A DNA stretch of 8,973 nt from JAIFWC01 sp035688135 (GTDB lineage: Bacteria > Patescibacteriota > Saccharimonadia > Saccharimonadales > UBA10212): positions 1-8,973 of the forward strand of contig DASSNG010000043.1 in NCBI GenBank assembly GCA_035688135.1, in the 5' to 3' direction. Below the pieces are notes generated by a model, which worked only from the letters and a program-made list of their open reading frames with translations, searched no databases and was not told where the DNA came from. Position numbers and translations under genes: made by a program. This document shows, one piece after another, positions 5,391 through 8,973 of the stretch. Every line of letters starts with the position of its first letter. Position 1 is the stretch's first letter.

Positions 5391-5396
5391 ATTTTA
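5391..5396 (-). promoter_or_regulatory. -10 box of the CBS-protein gene
   Basis: TAAAAT on the minus strand (5 of 6 to TATAAT) ends 6 nt (AAGAAG) before the ATG at 5384. No -35 stands out. A leaderless transcript is predicted. Confidence 0.4.
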
Positions 5397-5534
5397 CAGA
5401 AACCAAGTAAGAATTTGGCTTTACATATCCCAGCCTCAGGAGTAGCCTAAAAAACTGTTGTTCAAAACAAAGAGGTGCTAAATCCTAAGTACCTTGATTG
5501 GGAGCTTATTAATATTGTCTAAAAAGGAGTAAAA
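5397..5534. other. Intergenic region between divergent genes
   Basis: This is the longest non-coding stretch in the window. It must hold the plus-strand promoter for the carbonic-anhydrase-like gene. TAATAT at 5510-5515 is a possible -10 that would put the mRNA start just before the SD at 5524. TTGATT at 5494-5499 is only 10 bp from it and so does not make a normal pair. No RNA gene or riboswitch is recognised. Confidence 0.3.
5524..5529 (+). promoter_or_regulatory. Strong Shine-Dalgarno of the carbonic-anhydrase-like gene
   Basis: AAGGAG lies 5 nt before the ATG at 5535 and fixes that start. It contrasts with the many genes here that have no SD. Confidence 0.75.
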
Positions 5535-5954
5535 ATGGCTAGACTAACACCGGGCGAAAAGCCTAAAGAAATAGAAAACATCGTTATTACATGCATGGAC
5601 CACCGCTATCAGGAGTTCATCAGACAGATTCTTATGGACAAGCACGGCTTGGATATCGATCATGTGGACCGGCTAGCAATCGGCGGTTCTTCTACCGGCG
5701 TCACGGATGGCAGCCTGATGCCGTCTATCCAGATAGCTTATGAAAAGCATGGCGCTAAGAACGTTTACATGCTGGACCACCTGGACTGCGGAGGGTTTGG
5801 CGGCCTGGAAGCTTTTGACGGAAGCGAGGAAAGGGAGGCTCAGGCCCACTTTGAGTCCCTGGACCGCGCTACGGAAGCAATTCATAAGGTACTGCCCGAA
5901 TTGCTGGTAGTGACTTATGTCGTCGGCATGGACGGCGAGCCCGTCGACAGATAG
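5535..5954 (+). CDS. Small beta-carbonic-anhydrase-like zinc protein
   Basis: This 139-aa cytosolic protein has the beta-carbonic-anhydrase metal signature. IVITCMDHRY supplies Cys20 with the Asp22-Arg24 dyad, and DHLDCGGFGGLEAF supplies His82 and Cys85. In beta-CAs these positions hold a Zn2+ that converts CO2 and water to bicarbonate. The length, the CMDHR wording and the DCGGFGGL stretch fit the short carbonic-anhydrase-like family of uncharacterised proteins more than the classical enzymes of about 200 aa. Zn binding is likely, while CO2 hydration is plausible but unproven. All ligand residues are present. The start is fixed by an SD 5 nt upstream. The gene ends in TAG, 45 bp before the DsbA-like gene on the same strand; the latter has its own SD and a possible -10. 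Confidence 0.82.
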   Translation: MARLTPGEKPKEIENIVITCMDHRYQEFIRQILMDKHGLDIDHVDRLAIGGSSTGVTDGSLMPSIQIAYEKHGAKNVYMLDHLDCGGFGGLEAFDGSEEREAQAHFESLDRATEAIHKVLPELLVVTYVVGMDGEPVDR

Positions 5955-5976
5955 CCGGCCAAATTCCGTGCTATCA

Positions 5977-5982
5977 TAAAAT
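5977..5982 (+). promoter_or_regulatory. Possible -10 box of the DsbA-like gene
   Basis: TAAAAT (5 of 6 to TATAAT) precedes the SD by 7 nt. A start from it would begin almost at the SD. No good -35 is visible, so the gene may instead be read from the upstream gene. Confidence 0.3.
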
Positions 5983-5989
5983 CTGATTC

Positions 5990-5995
5990 AGGAGG
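5990..5995 (+). promoter_or_regulatory. Perfect Shine-Dalgarno of the DsbA-like gene
   Basis: AGGAGG is the full anti-SD complement core, 4 nt before the ATG at 6000. It fixes the start and supports a bacterial 16S 3' end. Confidence 0.75.
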
Positions 5996-5999
5996 TTTT

Positions 6000-6680
6000 A
6001 TGGACAGGCGTTTTCTGGGAATCTTAGGTGCGATAGTCATCATATTCATAGTAATTTTTGCCGTGGTATCCGGCGGAAACTCAAATAATTCAGGGGGCGG
6101 CTCCAGTAATGCGAAACCGACCAGCCATATGGAGGGTCAGGGCAAGGCCGGCGTTACCTTGGTTGAATATGGCGATTACGAATGCCCGATTTGCGCGGAA
6201 TACTACCAGCCGCTGAAAGATGCCGTAAGCAAATACTCAGACCAAATCCACTTCCAGTTCCGTAATCTTCCCCTGGTGTCGGTCCACCCGAACGCCTTCG
6301 CAGCCGCCAGGGCCGCCGAAGCGGCCGGCCTGCAGAACAAGTACTGGCAGATGCACGACAAGCTTTACGAGAACCAGAGCAGCTGGGCGGGCCTGTCTGA
6401 TCCTAAAAGCACTTTTGACCAGTATGCCGGCGATATAGACTTGAACGTTACAAAATTTGACGCGGACTACACCGGCAGCCAGGTTAACAGCGCCATAAAT
6501 GGCGACCTGGATGCCTTTAAGAAGACGCACTTAGAGCAGGCTACGCCGACCTTCTTCTTGGACGGCAAGGCTGTCAGTAACGGCGATCTAATCGATAAGA
6601 CCGGCCAGCCATCGGCTGATAAGATAGGCACTGTCCTGAAAGCCGAAATCGATAAAAAGACACAAGCCTCCAAACAGTAG
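6000..6680 (+). CDS. Membrane-anchored DsbA-like thiol oxidoreductase
   Basis: This 226-aa protein is predicted to act outside the cytoplasmic membrane. MDRR is followed by one hydrophobic helix (about 5-23), a low-complexity Gly/Ser/Asn linker (24-38), and a thioredoxin-fold domain with an alpha-helical insertion. VEYGDYECPICAEYY holds the redox site Cys62-Pro-Ile-Cys65, and ATPTFFLDGK (181-190) holds the expected cis-Pro at 183. The architecture matches the DsbA/Thioredoxin_4 group that forms or isomerises disulfides in exported proteins. CPIC differs from the CPHC of E. coli DsbA, so its redox potential need not be as oxidising. No DsbB or VKOR partner is visible in this window. The four-cysteine protein at 1216-1482 is a conceivable substrate. 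The start is fixed by AGGAGG 4 nt upstream, and the stop codon is TAG. Confidence 0.88.
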   Translation: MDRRFLGILGAIVIIFIVIFAVVSGGNSNNSGGGSSNAKPTSHMEGQGKAGVTLVEYGDYECPICAEYYQPLKDAVSKYSDQIHFQFRNLPLVSVHPNAFAAARAAEAAGLQNKYWQMHDKLYENQSSWAGLSDPKSTFDQYAGDIDLNVTKFDADYTGSQVNSAINGDLDAFKKTHLEQATPTFFLDGKAVSNGDLIDKTGQPSADKIGTVLKAEIDKKTQASKQ

Positions 6681-6686
6681 ATATAT

Positions 6687-6715
6687 TTGTTTTAATCTGT
6701 TGGAAGATATAACAT
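6687..6715 (+). promoter_or_regulatory. Possible promoter of the NRAMP-related gene
   Basis: TTGTTT (6687-6692) and TAACAT (6710-6715) are 17 bp apart. The overlapping TATAAC (6708-6713) is a better hexamer but only 15 bp away. A start near 6722 would place the transcript 5' end inside the inverted repeat at the start codon. Confidence 0.3.
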
Positions 6716-6717
6716 AT

Positions 6718-6745
6718 GCATAAGCGTTACTTATCAAACTTATGC
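6718..6745 (+). repeat. Inverted repeat overlapping the NRAMP-related start codon
   Basis: GCATAAG (6718-6724) and CTTATGC (6739-6745) are perfect 7-nt inverted arms 14 bp apart, and the right arm includes the ATG at 6742. It could be a repressor site, for example for a metal-responsive regulator, or an RNA stem hiding the start codon. No SD lies between the arms. Confidence 0.35.
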
Positions 6746-8109
6746 GCAAAAATCAGACAATCAAACAAATCGCCAAAACAGAGGTAGCTGCTATTGACGG
6801 AAGGGTTATAAAAACGGTCAAAGCGGCCGGCGCCGCCGAAACCAAGACCGTCAAGAAAACCCGTGAATACTGGAACGTCCTGGGGCCGGGGCTGACTACC
6901 GGGGCCGCCGATGATGACCCCTCCGGCATAGCCACATATTCGCAGACTGGTGCTCAATACGGGTTTCAGTTGCTGTGGCTAAGTATCTTCTGCTATCCGC
7001 TGGCCGCCATTATCCAGGAAATCTGCGCCCGCATAGGATTGGCTACAGGCCGCGGGCTGGCTACCAATCTGAGGACGCATTTTTCAAAGCGGATTTTATT
7101 CGGCTGCACCGTACTGCTGTTCGCAGCTAACGCTTTTAACATCGGAGCCGATCTTGGGGCTATGGCCAAAGGCGTCCAGCTCCTCTATAAAGGCGCTGAT
7201 TTCAGCCTGCTGGTTATCGCCTTCGCCCTGCTCTGCGTACTGCTGCAGATTTTCCTGCCTTACGCCAAATACGCCCACTTCTTAAAGTGGCTGGCGCTGG
7301 TGTTGCTGGCTTATGTGGCCTCTGCCATCATGGCTCATCTGCCGTGGGGGCATGTACTGCATAAGGCCGTCACACCTTCTATTCATTGGAGCAAGGACCA
7401 GCTGCTGCTGATATGCGCCATACTGGGGACCACTATTTCGCCATATTTATTCTTTTGGCAGACCTCGCAAGAGGTCGAAGACGAGATTCTTGAAGGCAAA
7501 TCCACCATTGCTTCCCGCCAAGGCAAGTACAATCCCCGCCAAGTCCGCGCTATGCGCATAGACGTATGGAGCGGGATGCTTTTGTCCGAAGTGGTGATGT
7601 TTTTTATCATTGCCGCCTGCGGCGCAATCTTATTCCCTAAGGGCATAACCCACATAACCAGCGCCGCTCAGGCCGCCGAAGCCCTAAGGCCTTTCGCCGG
7701 CAACGCCACCTATTGGCTGTTCGCCATCGGCATCATTGGCACGGGATTGCTGGCCATCCCGGTACTGGCCGGCAGCAGCAGCTATGCCGTCAGCGAAAGC
7801 TTCAAGTGGAAGGAAGGCCTGTACCGCAAATTCCATCAGGCGCACGCCTTTTACGGGATTCTGATACTGTCAGTCTTTGTCGGCCTGGGAATCAATTTCC
7901 TTCATATCGATCCCATAAAAGCGCTGATTTACTCCGCCGTAGCTAACGGCGTGGTGGCTCCGGTCGTACTGGTCCTTATCATGATAATAAGCAGCGACCG
8001 CAAGATAATGGGCGACTGGGTTAATAAAAAGGGCATAACTTACGCCGGCTGGGCTATAACCGGCCTGATGGTCGTTTCCGGCGGCGCGGCTATCTGGGCC
8101 TTATTCTAA
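6742..8109 (+). CDS. NRAMP-related (SLC11-like) metal transporter with altered metal site
   Basis: This 455-aa inner-membrane transporter has about 11 hydrophobic segments. A Lys-rich soluble tail of about 45 residues precedes LGPGLTTGAADDDPSGIATY (TM1 region) and GAQYGFQLLW, the family's opening pattern. Canonical NRAMPs bind Mn2+/Fe2+ through DPGN in TM1 and an MPH motif in TM6. Here TM1 reads Asp57-Asp58-Asp59-Pro60-Ser61-Gly62 and TM6 reads GTTISPYL (229-236), so the Asn, the Met thioether and the His are all missing. This matches the NRAMP-related branch, of which a Mg2+ transporter has been characterised, better than the Mn/Fe group. The transported ion here is unproven. The ATG at 6742 has no SD and sits in an inverted repeat. 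The CPA2-type antiporter gene begins 6 bp after the TAA, pointing to a joint ion-homeostasis unit. Confidence 0.85.
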   Translation: MRKNQTIKQIAKTEVAAIDGRVIKTVKAAGAAETKTVKKTREYWNVLGPGLTTGAADDDPSGIATYSQTGAQYGFQLLWLSIFCYPLAAIIQEICARIGLATGRGLATNLRTHFSKRILFGCTVLLFAANAFNIGADLGAMAKGVQLLYKGADFSLLVIAFALLCVLLQIFLPYAKYAHFLKWLALVLLAYVASAIMAHLPWGHVLHKAVTPSIHWSKDQLLLICAILGTTISPYLFFWQTSQEVEDEILEGKSTIASRQGKYNPRQVRAMRIDVWSGMLLSEVVMFFIIAACGAILFPKGITHITSAAQAAEALRPFAGNATYWLFAIGIIGTGLLAIPVLAGSSSYAVSESFKWKEGLYRKFHQAHAFYGILILSVFVGLGINFLHIDPIKALIYSAVANGVVAPVVLVLIMIISSDRKIMGDWVNKKGITYAGWAITGLMVVSGGAAIWALF

Positions 8110-8115
8110 ATAGAT

Positions 8116-8973
8116 ATGGAGAATGTTTTTTCCGGTCTTAGCCTGATAATCGTCATAGGCGCCGCCATTGCTTTAGTCATGCGTCTGATAGGCCAGCCGC
8201 TGATTATCGGCCATATCCTCACAGGCATAATCGTCGGGCCGGCGGTATTCCATGTCGCGAAGTCGCCCGGTACGCTGGCGCTCTTTTCCGATCTGGGTAT
8301 CGCTCTGCTGCTGTTCATCATCGGCCTGGGGCTTAACCCCCGGGTAATCAAAGAGGTTGGCCGAACCGCCGCTATTGTAGGCGTCAGCCAGGTGGCGGTA
8401 GTAACGGCTTTGGGTTTCATGGCCGCCAAGGCATTCGGCTTGGGCGGAAACGCCTGCCTGTTCGTCGGCGCCAGCCTGGCTTTTTCCAGCACTATCATCA
8501 TCCTTAAGCTCATAAGCGACAAAAAAGAGCAGGGCCGGCTGTACGGTAAAATCGCCGTCAGCGTTTCGCTTGTCCAGGATATCATCGCCATCGCCCTGGT
8601 AGTGATAACCTCTGCCGGCACCAACGGCTCCGTTTCGTTTGGCCCCCTGTTCACCCTGCTGATAAAGGCCCTGGTACTGGGGGGCGCGATATACGTGCTA
8701 AGCATGCGTGTACTGCCCAAATTCCACCATCTGATAGCGGAAAACCAGGAGTTTTTGTTCCTGTTCGCTATCGCCTGGGGCCTGGGCAGCGCCGCGCTGT
8801 TCCAGAAAATCGGCCTGTCCACGGAAATCGGCGCCCTGCTGGCAGGTATCTGCCTGGCTCCGCTGCCTTCGGCGCAGGAAATCGGCGCCCGGCTGCGCCC
8901 TTTGCGCGACTTTTTCCTAATCGTCTTCTTCATAGCTTTGGGCTCCAACCTGACCCTGTCCAGTATCGGCTCC
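8116..8973 (+). CDS. CPA2/KefB-type monovalent cation:proton antiporter, cut by right edge
   Basis: ATG at 8116 opens a frame that stays open for 286 codons to the window end. Family landmarks are GQPLIIGHILTGIIVGP (26-42), SDLGIALLLFIIGLGLN (58-74), LAFSSTIIILKLISDKKEQG (121-140), VSLVQDIIAIALV (150-162) and GLSTEIGALLAGICLA (233-248). Asp155, in the Gln-Asp pair, is the position typical of electroneutral CPA2 exchangers. Substrates in this group are K+ or Na+ exchanged for H+. About eight or nine membrane segments are visible. CPA2 proteins usually add cytosolic RCK/TrkA-N domains after about 380 residues, and that part is outside the window. The ATG follows the NRAMP-related stop by 6 bp without a real SD, so co-transcription and re-initiation are likely. 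The antisense strand here also has a long open frame, which is a coding-bias shadow. Confidence 0.85.
   Translation, partial: MENVFSGLSLIIVIGAAIALVMRLIGQPLIIGHILTGIIVGPAVFHVAKSPGTLALFSDLGIALLLFIIGLGLNPRVIKEVGRTAAIVGVSQVAVVTALGFMAAKAFGLGGNACLFVGASLAFSSTIIILKLISDKKEQGRLYGKIAVSVSLVQDIIAIALVVITSAGTNGSVSFGPLFTLLIKALVLGGAIYVLSMRVLPKFHHLIAENQEFLFLFAIAWGLGSAALFQKIGLSTEIGALLAGICLAPLPSAQEIGARLRPLRDFFLIVFFIALGSNLTLSSIGS

Noticed and set aside
5411..5520. Possible small RNA or riboswitch in the longest intergenic gap
   Set aside because: I find no conserved riboswitch core, no strong stem followed by a T-run, and no clear promoter pair. The gap is explained as a divergent promoter region.
7713..7946. 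A 77-codon plus-strand frame inside the NRAMP-related gene
   Set aside because: It is an alternate-frame shadow of a conserved transporter gene, rich in Arg and His, without its own SD.
8106..8948. A 280-codon open frame on the minus strand opposite the antiporter
   Set aside because: Its translation is low-complexity in type (Ser/Arg/Pro-rich, no fold motifs), whereas the plus strand encodes a textbook CPA2 antiporter. It arises from GC-biased codons in the sense gene.

Overview
The window is a compact bacterial chromosome segment of moderate GC content. Sigma70-type -10 boxes and strong Shine-Dalgarno (SD) sequences (for example AGGAGG at 5990) mark it as bacterial. The short archaeal-type aspartyl-tRNA synthetase, the very short intergenic gaps, start codons placed 6-7 nt after -10 boxes, and several small orphan proteins suggest a Patescibacteria/CPR lineage, plausibly Saccharibacteria. 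That placement is inference, not proof. No RNA genes, CRISPR arrays, insertion sequences or phage genes are visible.

Left part (1-2757): a gene runs off the left edge on the minus strand (from 123). Upstream of it lie a DoxX-like membrane protein (1166-780) and a ceramidase-fold membrane protein (775-155) on the minus strand, 4 bp apart. Divergent from DoxX is a small anchored four-cysteine protein (1216-1482). It converges with a 66-aa membrane protein (1728-1528), which follows a 97-aa orphan (2105-1812). A compact peptidase S51-like protein (2179-2742) is divergent from the 97-aa gene. Copies of an AT-rich palindrome built on GTTAAGTA sit beside three of the stop codons here and look like terminators shared by facing genes.

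Middle (2755-5384, minus strand): a CBS-domain membrane protein related to the CorC/CNNM group, then aspS with its own promoter, then a 93-aa orphan that overlaps the aspS stop codon by one base.

Right part (5535-8973, plus strand): a small beta-carbonic-anhydrase-like protein and a membrane-anchored DsbA-like thiol oxidoreductase, both with strong SD sites. They are followed by an NRAMP-related transporter with a non-canonical metal site and, 6 bp later, the first 286 codons of a CPA2/KefB-type cation:proton antiporter that continues past the right edge. The last two probably form an ion-transport operon.

The main cross-cutting observation is regulatory. At least seven genes have a -10 box ending 6-7 nt before the ATG and no SD, as expected for leaderless mRNAs, while three others have strong SD sites. 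None of the twelve visible stop codons is TGA.
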